Positions 47,356-58,665 of a stretch of DNA of 64,000 nt are shown here, piece by piece. How positions within the stretch are numbered: position 1 is the first letter of the stretch; each line of letters starts with the position of its first letter. The stretch is taken from assembly GCA_047967505.1 (NCBI GenBank), contig CM106538.1. The stretch is one strand, 5' to 3'. This DNA is from Dipteris shenzhenensis (taxonomy: Eukaryota > Polypodiophyta > Polypodiopsida > Gleicheniales). The notes below the pieces were generated by a model, which saw only the letters and a program-made list of their open reading frames with translations, ran no database searches and had not been told where the DNA came from. The position numbers were made by a program, and so were the translations under genes.

Positions 47356-47930
47356 CTTTTGGCACTCTCTCCAAAACTTAGGAAGGAATGGAGTAAATTG
47401 GCTAGCACTAGGGAGTCTAAGAAAAAGAAAAAAAAGGATAATGGGACACCTATGGCACAAAAGGTAGACATAGATGTGGGAGATGATGTACTTGTTGTTG
47501 ATGTCATCATAGATGGCTAGACTATTTCTAATGCATACATTGATGGGGCTGCATCGATAAATGTCATGAGTGAAAAGACAATGAAAGATGCTGATTTGAA
47601 GTTATCTTCTCTTAACTCTCCTTATCGCATTAAGTTGGCTGATAATACTAGAGTGAAAACTCTAGGAGTTGTGAAGAATTTGGTAGTGGATGTGTGTGGA
47701 ATTTCTGTACCTACAACATTTCAGGTTATTCCTACAAAACCAGATGCTAGGGCTTATCCATTGATCTTGGGAAGGCCTTGGCTCCGTCAACTGAAGGCAG
47801 TACAGAAGTGGGAGACAGGTGATCTTATTCTCCAAGGAGGGAATAGGAAGGTCCATTACAACATCAAGAGTCGCCACAAGAAGGTGGTAAAGGAGGAAAC
47901 TTTGACTTCTGAGAGCTTAGAGTCCGAGTC
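47356..47930 (+). pseudogene. Ty3/gypsy aspartic protease segment
   Basis: After the gag stop the same coding direction continues, with one stop (GW-stop at about 47517) inside DVIIDG...TISNAYIDGAASIN. DGAASINVM corresponds to the DGGS-type active-site motif of a subset of plant gypsy proteases, with Gly-to-Ala and Ser-to-Ala variation. AYPLILGRPWLRQLKA at about 47753-47800 is the conserved block near the end of the protease. At 47931 the frame runs into an inserted copia LTR, and the rest of pol is missing. Confidence 0.8.
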
Positions 47931-48087
47931 TGAGAGTGCTCTCAACGGAAGCAGAATGGAAGAGGGAGAGAGAGAAACAGAGAGCCACATAAGTTTTTGG
48001 TGGGTGCAGAACACCCTAATCTTCTTTTTCATTCATTTATATATGTGTTTAAGTATTGTACATAACCGGGGTAAAGGCACAATGACA
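47931..48087 (-). mobile_element. Copia LTR, 157 bp
   Basis: On the minus strand it begins TGTCATTGTGCC at 48087 and ends GCACTCTCA at 47931, so it has TG...CA ends. A purine tract GTGGGAGGTTATGGGGG stands just before it, as expected for a polypurine tract and 3' LTR. CATATATAAATG is a TATA-like box inside. It is short for a copia LTR. The partner LTR is absent. Confidence 0.55.
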
Positions 48088-48099
48088 TTTAACCCCCAT

Positions 48100-49370
48100 A
48101 ACCTCCCACTTAAAGGACAATGTGCCTTTAAGGGAGAACAACCAGTGAGCATACTATCCAATGCCCATCAATACACGACAATACTCAAATTGCTGACTAG
48201 GTAGACTCTTCGTCAGCATATCTGCAGTGTTATCATCTGTATGAACCTTGACAAGCTCTATGCGCTTGTCCTCAAGTACCTCCTTGATGAAATGGTACCT
48301 GACGTCAATGTATTTGGTCTTTTCATGAAAGACCGGATTCCGTGCTAGCTAAATAGCACTCATGGAATCACTATGTAATGTCGCTACACCTGTATGAATC
48401 CCCAAATCTCCCACTAGCTGATCAAGCCATATAGCCTCCTTGCAACCCTCTGTGGCTGCAACATACTCGGCCTCTATGGTAGACAAAGCAATGCACTTCT
48501 ATGCATGAGACATCCACGACAGTGCACCACTTGCAAAGGTGAACACATAACCAGAAGTGGATCTCCTACTATCCACATGCCCTGCATAGTTTGAATTCCT
48601 GTGTACCTAAGTACACACATGTCTCCTCTACCAAAGCAGATGCACATCTCCTTGGTACGCTTCATGTACCTCATGATGCACTTAACTGCCTCCCAATGCC
48701 TCTTTCCTGGATTAGCCATATACTGGCTAACAACTCCCACTGCAAATGCAATGTCTGGTCTAGTGGCTATCATAGCATACATAAGACTCCCAACTGCTGA
48801 TGCATAAGGAACCTTGGCCATCATGGCCCTCTCCTCATCTGATTTGGGACTATCTGTATGACTCAGTTTCACATATGGAGGCAATGGAGTACTCACTGCC
48901 TTCCCCCCCTCCATATTGAAATGCTGCAATAATTTTGTAACATACTCCTTCTGTGAAAGCCAAAGGAGTTTCCTACCCCGATCACACGTGATGTGCATAC
49001 CAAGAATATGACCTGCAAGTCTCGAATCCTTCATATCAAAGGCCTCATGCAACTTGGCCTTTAATGCATCTAGCTCATAAGTATTCTTGCTAGCCAATAG
49101 CATATCATCCACATATAGTGCCAGGAGTATCAGGCTATTATCCTTAGCCCTTTTAGTGTAGAGGCAGTTATCAATTTCACTCCTTCTAAAACCTTGGGAC
49201 CGAATGAAAGCATCAAACTTCTGATACCATTCTCTAGGTGCTTGCTTAAGTCCATAGAGACTCTTCTTCAACTTGCAAACTAAATGCTCTTTGCCCTTTT
49301 CTTCAAAGCCTTCCGGTTGCACCATGTAAATTTCCTCATGCAGATCCCCATGCAAGAAAGCTAGTAATAC
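48100..49370 (-). pseudogene. Ty1/copia reverse transcriptase-RNase H
   Basis: Minus-strand pol fragment. It opens inside the RT at AFLHGDLHEEIYMVQPEGFE (about 49365) and contains KSLYGLKQAPREWY, the catalytic YVDDM block (ALYVDDMLLAS), and VGSLMYAMIATRPDIAFAVG. A frameshift near 48600 leads to the RNase H text DANYAGHVDSRRSTSGYVF, then STIEAEYVAATEGCKEAIWL and KYIDVRYHFIKE. Stops within RNase H (after SHA and SAI) show decay. Integrase, gag and the 5' LTR are missing, so the copy is truncated at 49370. Confidence 0.9.
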
Positions 49371-51414
49371 AATAGTAATGCAACGAGGAATGCTTATCGA
49401 AGAGAGAATGGAATGGCTCATGGTGGCGAATGTAGAGAAATGCTTCTTGGAGAGAGAATGGCACCTGAGAATAAAAGAAAGTGGATGGTTGTTTTGGGTC
49501 ACCACGCGGGAAGGTGGAGCTCTGTTTTGATTTTGGGTCCACATCTCTTGATAGGACAGGCAAACCGTAAATATCATTAGAACTGTTTCCACATGCGGCA
49601 GATCTCTCCAGAGTTGGAGCACAAATTCAACGCAAAACTAAAAAACAATCCTCTTTTCGCCAAAATGTTGACAGAACAAAAACAAAATGGTCAGCAAGTA
49701 AACAACAACAATATGTTAATTTTGGAGAAGCAGAGACACGTAAATCCGATGAAAATGATAATGATTCCATGTCGAAGAGGATGACGATGATGTGGGTAGC
49801 AGTAGTAATTCATGCTACTGCAAGTAGTAGGAACCGGCTTGGATGGTTGCTTGTAATGGCCCTTTGGTTCACCAACCTCGCCACCGCATCCTTTGTGTGC
49901 TTCGCAATCCGATCCATGCTACTCCAAAATGCTCTATGCAACCCACTCATAATCAGAATCATCAACAATTCAATGTATGGAAAGTCTAGTTTTTTATTTT
50001 GAAAACGTTGTGGGAATGAAGTTAACACACCTGCAACAGCTTCAACTCGAGGCCAGATTGTTCAAATGCATCCACCGTCTTCCCCTCCAATCACCCACTT
50101 CTGCTGATCCAGACGCATTACATTCGTGAGAGGCTCGTTCATCCAATAGAGCAAGCAGGCATCAACGTCAGCAAGCAAACTACGTGACATTGTAAATCGG
50201 CAATTGAGCAAGAATTTAGCAACAACAAACTAAGCAATGGCAAAGGATCATATCATGCCATGCCGAAAAAGGAATTGAGATGCAGGAGAGGTCAGAGCAT
50301 ACAGTTCGTCACTCATCGTGTGTGCCTATCTAGCAAGGCCTTCTGGCTTGCAGCGATGGAAAGCAGTGTTGCTTTGCCCTCACCAACGCTTTGGCTTCAC
50401 TCTCACACATCCGTTAGCCTCCTTTTCTCGCCAAGCAAAATTTCAAATGTGAAACATGAATGTCTCCAGTGGGCACGGCAGAGGCAATTAATGCTGACTG
50501 GGTGGCTGTCAGTTGGTGGAGCAAGAATGCTGTGTCCCACGTGGTCGGATCTCCCTTAACACCACCCTCAATGCCATGCTCTAGCTCCTTGAAAATGCCC
50601 CTGCTCCACCCCACATAGGGCAAAGGTATGCCATGTGGCTGCTTTACCAGAAGTTACCACGTGGCAATCTTTGCCATTAGAAAGTATATGGATGCATTGT
50701 TGGAATTTAGATTCCTTGTAGCGATAGTTAGAGTGTAGTGAGCCAAGACACACAATTACTGATGTTATTATCCTGCTCGTTGTTATTGTCAATGCTGGGA
50801 TCCATTCTGTATGTCAAAAGTATTCAACTACCTAGAGACACGTGGGGCGAAGAGTGGTCGGAAGATGATTACGCCCAACTTTGCAACGAATTTGCCGAGT
50901 GCCTGAGGATAGATGTAGTGACCATCCTCTTGTCGTTTCCCCCATCTTTGCAAAACTTGTGCGGGTCCCTCATTGTTCCCACCAAACTCTAATTTCAACA
51001 TCGGACCTTTGGTCACTCTCGGAGCTTAGCCCTGTGTTCAACATTCATGATGTCACCCTGCACCCACCTAGTCAGCTCAAACCATGCCTCGCTCAATGCC
51101 GTTAGCTTAGACATCTGTCAACCCAGCCTGCAGCACATAAAAGTTGTACCCTGCTCTCTCAAACAAACCTGTACCCAAAAGCCTCCCCTTTTTTCACTTC
51201 TAGGAGCCCTTTCGGTCAAACCTGTACAGGCACGATAGCGTTGAAAGAACCCCGAAGCCTCCCTCATGCTCTTGCTCCTGTCAAGGCTTACCGACAACGC
51301 CAAAAGAAACACTGCCAAGACTTTTGCCAGGATGGAGCCTGTTTCTACCCACGTAGACGTTGAAAATGGTAACGTCTCAACCTTTTCCTCCTTTGCAGCT
51401 CTATTTCTGAAAAT
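49371..51414. other. Unassigned region
   Basis: Frames of 60-100 codons on both strands show no motif. A short plus-strand frame at 49593 begins with a MRQISPELEHKFNAKLKNNP stretch and is Asn/Gln-rich. The TGTTGGAATTTAGATTCC at about 50699 resembles a copia LTR start, but no partner or pol was found. Confidence 0.35.
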
Positions 51415-51720
51415 CGAGGAGAAACTATAGAAACAAAACTACCTGAAATGTCAGAAACGAGCTAACAACAGATAGAGACAAAATGAAACTATAGACATAT
51501 ACGAAACTACAGACAGAAACAAAACGAAACTATAGACAGAAAGAAACGAAACTAAAGACAGTAATGAAACTACCTGAAACGTCAGAAACAGAAACTACAG
51601 ACAGAAAGAAAGATAAACTACAGATGGAAACGAAATTACCTGAAATGAAACTACACATAGAAAGAAACGAAACTACAGACAGAAATGAAACGAAACGAAA
51701 TGAAACTACCCGAAATAGAT
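51415..51720. repeat. GAAACTA minisatellite
   Basis: Irregular tandem units built on GAAACTACAGACAGAAA and GAAACGAAACTA. There are about fifteen units in 300 bases, with length variation. The Phe/Ser-rich minus-strand frame is a translation of the repeat. Confidence 0.85.
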
Positions 51721-51774
51721 GAAACAAATATTTTGTTTTAACACACATTCAAACATGGTTGCATATTAATACTA

Positions 51775-51943
51775 TTCGATTCTCTTGAAGGATTCTCTCG
51801 AAACCAATATTCTTTCATGTCTCATTAGAGTAAGAGATATATGATATGTCTCATGAGAGTTGATATTAGCATGTCTAATTAGGGCTATGATATGCCTCAT
51901 TAGAGTTAGAGATAAAGGAGAGACTCCTCCTACAAGCTTTCTC
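51775..51943. repeat. Short imperfect repeats next to LTR element
   Basis: Three units of the type ATGTCTCATTAGAGTTAGAGAT occur at about 51819, 51850 and 51892, with changes. The gag-only LTR element was inserted just to the right of them. Confidence 0.6.
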
Positions 51944-51948
51944 CTCTC
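51944..51948. repeat. Target-site duplication, left
   Basis: CTCTC directly before the left LTR; identical CTCTC at 55545-55549 directly after the right LTR. Confidence 0.85.
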
Positions 51949-52519
51949 TGTCATGACAAGAGAAATCACTTATCTGTGATTAGTAGACATTAAAACATTA
52001 CTATATATCATACGCCAATGGCGTAACATGTATATGTATTTATGATGGACACCGACCAATTTGTTATGGCGGCGGATCATTTGAGTAGATAGGACTAGTC
52101 GAGTTGGAGCCACTACTTCAGACGGCATCAAATTTGGACATGTGATACTTATTCTATTAATAAAAATGTATACACACGTGTCTAGGTCCTAGGGGCAATA
52201 GAAAGGGAAGGGTGCATTAAGGTGCATTGAATGGTAGATGCATGGGCCACAGGCTAAGGGTAGGTGTAAATGGGAAGATGGAACTTGGGTGATCTCAAGG
52301 GACATTAATGAAAGGGTATCACCCTTTCATTGTGAATCTCACGTAGCATTCTACATTCACATTGCATTCATCCATCATCTCACACACACCTTGCATGTAG
52401 GACGAAAATAGAAATAAGTACTCTCACGAGGGTGCTCTTCCCCATTGGAGGGCCAATCGGCATTCAAATTCTGCATACATTACACACATTTGCATTCTTG
52501 AGAGGGCTGGTTCTTTACA
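51949..52519 (+). mobile_element. Left LTR of gag-only element, 571 bp
   Basis: Starts TGTCATGAC and ends TTCTTTACA. It is the same length as the right LTR (54974-55544). By eye I count about 36 differences over 571 bases (about 94% identity), of which about 31 are C/T or G/A transitions. AGACATTAAAAC and the GGACACCGACC-type words are conserved in both. Confidence 0.95.
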
Positions 52520-52521
52520 TT

Positions 52522-52536
52522 TGGTATCAGAGCTTC
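52522..52536 (+). other. Primer-binding site (initiator tRNA-Met)
   Basis: TGGTATCAGAGCTTC begins two bases after the left LTR. TGGTATCAGAGC is the usual sequence complementary to the 3' end of plant initiator tRNA-Met, which primes minus-strand DNA synthesis. Confidence 0.9.
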
Positions 52537-53462
52537 GACGTTCCACTACAGGGAAGGAAAGAGAAGGAGCGAGCACGAGACAAGGCGCAAGCGTGCGGGA
52601 CAGTAGCCAACATGGAAGGGAGCCGCATGAGAAGGTGGCGCACAGGGAAGAGTGCAGCAGGGCATGCATGGACTGTAGCATGTAGACAAGGGTCCATACG
52701 AAAAGGATGCATGACAGCAAGCGTCGAAGCCCTGTAATCGCAGACCACGTGCAAGAAGGTGCGAGGGGCAGATGGAAGGAACTTTGACAAGGGCGGTGTG
52801 GAAGCCATGGTATGAGCAGCAAGGCTCGGGACAACAATCTACGACGTAAGGCTGGCCGTCATCCTGTTTCTACATCGGGGGAGCAATCTATGGTGCAAGT
52901 TTGTCTGACATGATGTTTCTACGCCGCAGGAGGAAGGCCTAATTTCTCAGGAACGCAATCTCTGAAATACAGAGCCTCTGAGGGAAAGGGCTTTCCCTAA
53001 AACACAGAGCCTTTGAGGGCAAGGGCTTTCTCTGATTTTTTGGGTCTTTGGATGGGGAACGGGGTGTCCTAACGGGGTGACTCCCCCCTGTGCGAATAGA
53101 CCCTTAAAACCCTTAAACCAAGGGAAAAAGAGACCCGCCCATTCTCCCCAACGGAAAGTCATATTGGAACAAGATTTTAAGGGGGTGCTCCACCCATCAA
53201 GTACCCCCTATAACGGTATCTAGAGCACCAATCTGCTCAAAACAAGTAGCCCAAATGGAGTATACCAGTTTACAACATAAAAACAAGGAAGAAAGGCTAA
53301 AAGAGAAGGAAGAAGAGGTCAAATGAAGTAGTTTTTCGACACAAGCAAAGTGGGAGTGGGATAAGTACCACCAACTCTACAACACTTGACTTTTGTTGTA
53401 AAATAAATCCCTTTTCTGAAATTACAGCAAGCCATTTTCTCTTGTATTACTAAAAGGAAAGA

Positions 53463-54125
53463 ATGGAAGGAGGAGGGATATTTAATAATGAACTTGTCCT
53501 TTTTCCTCCACTACCAGAAGGACATAGGGAGAGAACACCATCACCTCCTCTTGAAGAAGATAATGTAGATGAGAGTTACACACATATTGAGTATGATAAC
53601 CCACGTATAGAATTACCTTCATCTCTCCTTCAAGAATCTCTTGATAGGGAGTTTTCCTTCAGAAATGAAGGGAGAAATGAGTCCATCCAAGAGCAAGGCG
53701 CTGAGTTTACACCTTTAACTCAAAATCCGATACACATGGATTATAATCCAAGTGCAAGAGGGAGAGAAGAGTCTCCCATTGATAAACTAGTTTCTCAGAT
53801 TAGCCATATGATTGAACAATCCATTATGACAAAATTAGGGACTAAGAGAGTGCTGAACTTTGGGGATGACTATTTAAGTACCCCGTCAAAGAGAGCTAAA
53901 TTCCAACCCCGAGAGAGAATAGAATTCCCAAAGTATGATGGAGCAAGAGAGGCGGATAAAATCCTCAATTGGATTCGCCATTTTGAGCTATATTTTGCCC
54001 ATCAAGATAAGACGGACCACGAGAAGCTTGCTCTTGCCACACTGCACCTACAAAAGGATGCTTTGATGTGGTGTCCTTATTACAAATGGGAAAAGAGCCT
54101 ATTCTTCAATGGTCTAAATTTGTAA
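53463..54125 (+). CDS. Retrotransposon gag, gag-only element
   Basis: A 220-codon frame with ATG start at 53463. Residues about 1-150 are acidic and Pro/Ser-rich; then FPKYDGAREADKILNWIRHF and HEKLALATLHLQKDALMW match the start of the retrotransposon gag domain of Ty3/gypsy type. The frame stops within the domain (after SLFFNGLNL), although readable gag text (KQLKATFMPLRHE) continues for a short distance in another frame. A knuckle CFGCKKHKPGHPWHKC lies at about 54187-54235. So gag is truncated relative to family members. Confidence 0.75.
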   Translation: MEGGGIFNNELVLFPPLPEGHRERTPSPPLEEDNVDESYTHIEYDNPRIELPSSLLQESLDREFSFRNEGRNESIQEQGAEFTPLTQNPIHMDYNPSARGREESPIDKLVSQISHMIEQSIMTKLGTKRVLNFGDDYLSTPSKRAKFQPRERIEFPKYDGAREADKILNWIRHFELYFAHQDKTDHEKLALATLHLQKDALMWCPYYKWEKSLFFNGLNL

Positions 54126-54960
54126 AGCAACTTAAGGCCACTTTCATGCCTCTGAGGCATGAATAAGAATTGACCTTAGGAGGGTAAATGTTTCGGATGT
54201 AAGAAACATAAGCCAGGGCATCCATGGCATAAATGTCCTACTCTATCAGCCAAAATTGTCAAAACCAATTCTGTAGAAGGGAAAGGCAAAGCATCCAAGC
54301 AGGAGGGTGAGGCTTCTAACTCCTCATTCCAGGACTCTACGATGAACATAGAACCAAGAGTAAATGCTATCCATTCAGCCAACACTGGTGTATGGATGTG
54401 TGAACTGAATAGAGAGTAGGCATATTCATTGTAGAGTATGGACAGAGAATAAATTTTTTTCTCCTCCGTGTAGAGCGTCTGATAGGATAAATAGGGCTGA
54501 AATAGAAGAGTTGGAAAAAGAGATTGAAGGTCTATAGTTTCTATAGACTAAGTAGCTCTCCATCGCAAAATCATCCATAGCCAAGGTCTACCTAGTTCAA
54601 TGAAATGTTTGGGTGAGAGAATCCTTTTAATATTGACCAGTTTGTTGAGAATGTGTTTCAGCTTACTGAGCAGGTTGCTATAAAGAGATTTCAGCAGCTA
54701 AGTATTCAGAAGGGGATTCTGAGTATGAAGAGATACTAAAGAGCCACTACAGTGGTACTTCTGCATTTTGAATATTCACCATCAAGAGGAACCAGAACTT
54801 GAAGATGAGATTTAAGTTTTGATTCAGAAGAGATCATGTACTACTAAGAGAAGATTATTTGCAGATTATGAAGAGGAGATGCAAATGCAGAAGTAAAAGA
54901 GAAAAGCATACGCAAGACAAAGAGACAAGAGAGGATCCAAAAGAGGATTTCTGCCCATTC

Positions 54961-54973
54961 AAGCAGGAGGGAG
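54961..54973 (+). other. Polypurine tract
   Basis: AAGCAGGAGGGAG stands directly before the right LTR, the expected place for plus-strand priming. Confidence 0.85.
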
Positions 54974-55544
54974 TGTCATGACCAGAGTAATCACTAATCT
55001 GTGATTAGTAGACATTAAAACATTATTATATATTATACGCCAATGGTGTAACATGTATATGTATTTAGGATGGACACCGACCGATTTGTTATGGCGGTGG
55101 ATCATCTGGGTAGATAGGACTAGTCGAGTTGGAGCCACTGCTTTAGACAGCATCGAATTTGGACATGTGATACTTATTCTATTAATAAAAATGTGCACAC
55201 ATGTGTCTAGGTCCTAGGGGCAATAGGAAGGGAAGGGTGCATTAAGGTGCATTGAATGGTAGATGCATGGATCATAGGCTAAGGGTAGGTGTAAATGGGA
55301 AGATGGAACTTGAGTGATCTCAAGGGACATTAATGAAAGGGTATCACCCTTTCATTGCGAATCTCACGTAGCATTCTACATTCACATTGCATTCATTCGC
55401 CATCTCACACACACCTTGCACGTAGGTCGAAAATAGAAACAAGTACTCTCATGAGGGCGCTCTTCCCCATTGGAGGGCCAATCGGCATTCAAATTCTGCA
55501 TGCATTGCACACATTTGCATTCTTGAGAGGGCTAGTTCTTCACA
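54974..55544 (+). mobile_element. Right LTR of gag-only element, 571 bp
   Basis: Starts TGTCATGAC and ends TTCTTCACA. It pairs with 51949-52519 as described there. It is followed by CTCTC, the right target-site duplication. Confidence 0.95.
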
Positions 55545-55549
55545 CTCTC
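55545..55549. repeat. Target-site duplication, right
   Basis: CTCTC, identical to 51944-51948. With equal-length LTRs this fixes both ends of the element. Confidence 0.85.
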
Positions 55550-55797
55550 TTGTTTTAGTTTGGGGTATGATGCTGACAAATAGGATGTAGATGGGATGGA
55601 GATGGGATGGGGATGCGTAGATGAATAAGGTTTATAAGATAGGGAGCTAAAATGGGGTGTTAGGGGGCTGAAATGAGAAAGTATATGCAACTGCATGAGC
55701 AAGCAAAGCCCAATATAGGCATGACAAATTAAAATCAAACAACTTAAACTCTAGTTATCTTATCATTGCTGCTTGTTTGCAAGAGTTGTACATTCAT

Positions 55798-56590
55798 CCA
55801 TGTCCAAAAACATTATTGATTTGGACACACCACCAGAGCTTACAAGGAGGTACAATAGGCAAGATATACTTATTAGCTTACAGTCACCTGCGGATCAAGT
55901 CCTTGAAGCTCTAGCAAATTTACAACGTAGCCTTCAAACAGCTGGTTAGTAGACAACTATATGAACCACTTTATTCTTGTTTGTGTAATGAACATATTCA
56001 ATATCTTGCTTGTTAATGCTATCCCCTTGGTTGTTGTTGTAAGGATTCGTATGCAATCAACTCTCAATATATTAGAGTCACGTGACAACAAAGGCAAACT
56101 TCATGATCATTGGTTAAGGCCCTTGAAGCTCTCACAACATTCCAAAGCATCCTTGGTAAGTAGACTATCATTGTGTATCTAATCATCCTTGCATATAAAT
56201 GGGCATTGATGAGAATCCTTGAGGAGGGTTTTAGGGTTTTTAAGTCTTTGTGCTTGTTTTCGTGACTTCTGCAGGAAAAGGCAAGGAGAAAGGAGAATCC
56301 ATAATCTTCACATCGTATGGATGGTAAGTTGAAATCTTTCTATTTGTAATTCTTAATGAATTCATTATTAGTCCAAGATGTATCAATGATCATCATTGTT
56401 TCCTTTATGGGTCAACAGGTGGGCAAGATTACCAATATGTATTACAAGATGCCATGTGGAAGGCTCACCTCAAAGCCCCACTTGAGGAATGTGGCCAACC
56501 AACGATGGATGTCCAGGCTCATCGTCGTCTCCATACAAGACTCACTCGCACAAGACGCGAGTTGCAAAATATGGGGTTCCACAATCTAGA
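55798..56590 (+). other. Possible multi-exon locus, product unknown
   Basis: A clean frame with ATG (MSKNIIDLDTPPELTRRYNR, 55798-55944) ends at a CTG|GTTAGT donor. Further exon-like blocks are 56042-56155 (good TTGTAAG acceptor, TTG|GTAAGT donor), 56275-56323 (CTTCTGCAG acceptor, ATG|GTAAGT donor) and 56418 onward (GGTCAACAG acceptor). The splice sites look real, but the frames do not join into one open protein as I read them, so this may be a pseudogene or non-coding transcript. The last block reads LQDAMWKAHLKAPLEECGQP in one frame. No family is recognised. Confidence 0.3.
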
Positions 56591-57665
56591 GGATTGGAGA
56601 ACCTCAAGAGCCCCATGAGTCTCTACTTGAGGTGTTTGGCATTCACATATGTAGCCATTTGGCAATGAACTTTTATGCCATTTGCTAATGTTATTTGAGT
56701 TATTTGTAGTCTCCTTTTAATCCAATTTATGTGTACTTTTATGCCATTTGGCAAACGTGGGAGGTTCTATGCATGGTTTTGCATCAACATATTGTAAGCG
56801 GCATGTGTGTGGGGAAGGATGTGTAAGGTGGTGGTTGTTTCTTGTATTTGAGTTGCCAAGGATTGTCATTCACTTTCTCTTGCATTGGATCTTGGTTGCT
56901 TCATGAGAAACCTCGAATAAAGTGCATTCTATATTTTCCAATTTATCTTTGCTTCGTCGTGTGGGAGCTAGAATAAATAACGGGAGGTTGAAATAATTAA
57001 AGGAATTGGTGAATGGTCATTATAAGATGAACATGCATACGATGTCCATTCAAGGGATAATATCTAAACACTTACTTACATATGGTTTTACATCCCTTTC
57101 CCTCTATTATAACTTGAATTCTGTAATTTCATGCATTAAAAAACCTACCATATGCATTTCAATGTCCATTTGGGGGGCTCAACACTATCTCAGCCTCAAT
57201 TCACTCACGGATGGACTTGTGCATTTTCATTTTAGTGTGCATTTTGAAACGTGTGAAAAAGCGACAATTCACTGTATGAGGCTTAAGCTTTCACCTTCGT
57301 TAGGCTTTTCCTCCGATGAATGAGAGCTTTGCACTCAAAAGATGCCTCGTACATGGTTAATAACAAAGTCCTAGACCCTTGAAGCAAGATACAATATTGC
57401 ACCCGTCAAATGTGGCCTTCCACATTGGCAAACTCTTTCTGATCAATAGAGACTACCAAGACAATGAAGGGTCTCTCTAGAACATCAAATTTGCACGTGC
57501 ATTGAGACCTGGAGCATAGATGGATGTGGTGCAGATAATGGGCAGGGGAAGAATTACACAATATATGATAACTTGCCTGCGCTGGTTTACTTTTAATTTT
57601 TTCGTGCGCCTTGTTCAAAATCAAATTATATAGTGGGTGACATGGGATCATGGAGCGCTAAGTGC

Positions 57666-57711
<46 letters not shown>

Positions 57712-58665
57712 ATCCAAGCGACATCTGAGTCAATACGAAAGGAACTGACAGTTACCATGTTTTACTGTTGAGCGATCTTAAGGAGCAAACCTTTCGTAGG
57801 AGCCGTTGTCTTCCATATTCTTCTATGCAAGCTTTGAGGTGGCATCAAGCATTATCGCTGCACAGCCACCCACCTGCATACAAGCGAATGACAATTTGAT
57901 CCAGGGTTCATTCCAATTCTGAATGTACGCATCCTCGAGCCTTTACTTGGAAAGGTGTCACTTGAGGAAGATTATAGAGTGAAAAACGCTTCTTTAATCT
58001 GATCATCACTCCCAAGCCATATCATTGGGAAAAATCTCTGCTGCATGGGCTAACTAATCCAGATGTATGAGATTTCATGGCCGGAATTATGGAAATCGTG
58101 CAAAAATGTATAGCTTGCCTACTAATCTCTGTGCAAACCCTTTCACCAGGCAGAGGCAGAAGCAGGATTGCATTGCAATAGTGACGCAGAAAATTACAGC
58201 TGGGATCGGTATGGAAACTAATTGAGTAGGAGACCATCACTTTGAGCTCAATGTCGACCCCGCAACTGCAAAAGCATTTTGTTTTAAGGTAGTTTCTTAC
58301 AATTTCCAGGACAGGATGTTGCAAAGTGTGCACATGAGTACTTCTACCTAGAAACAAAGAGAACCCTAATTGCAAGTATGTTGCAAAAGATCACCTTGAT
58401 TGTTCAGTACTGGCTAGCATAATGCAAATCCTATCTTTGTAAAGACTCAAGACAAGCAAAAAACTAAGAGGTACAATTGGACTACCACAGCAGTTGATCT
58501 GCTCAATTCAACGTTGAATCTTTAGACTCTTAAATAACAAAAGGCCCGCAGATTCAAAAACTATGAAGAGATTCATATTTATAGTCCTATAACTCACCCA
58601 AACGCCCTGTACACTAACACTCGACGTTATTTGCTATACACCTGACCTCGTTGGGCTTCTACACT
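56591..58665. other. Unassigned region 3' of the tail-anchored gene
   Basis: No recognised protein. It includes the (AG)n tract at 57669 and probably the 3' untranslated region of the minus-strand gene at its right edge. Confidence 0.4.
57669..57709. repeat. (AG)n microsatellite
   Basis: About 20 AG units. I checked both sides for a LINE 3' end or start and saw none. Confidence 0.95.

Larger units (their letters stand above)
52520..54973 (+). mobile_element. Internal region of gag-only LTR element
   Basis: 2454 bases lie between the LTRs: PBS, an untranslated leader of about 925 bases, gag, a zinc-knuckle remnant, an 800-base non-coding tail, and a polypurine tract. No protease, reverse transcriptase, RNase H or integrase could be read. 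The element must have been moved by enzymes of another copy. This is the architecture of TR-GAG-type non-autonomous elements. Confidence 0.85.

Noticed and set aside
50699-50760. TGTTGGAATTTAGATTCC as the start of a copia LTR
   Set aside because: No second LTR, primer site or coding region supports it.
51415-51720. CRISPR-like array
   Set aside because: The units are short, irregular and contiguous without unique spacers; this is a minisatellite in a plant genome.
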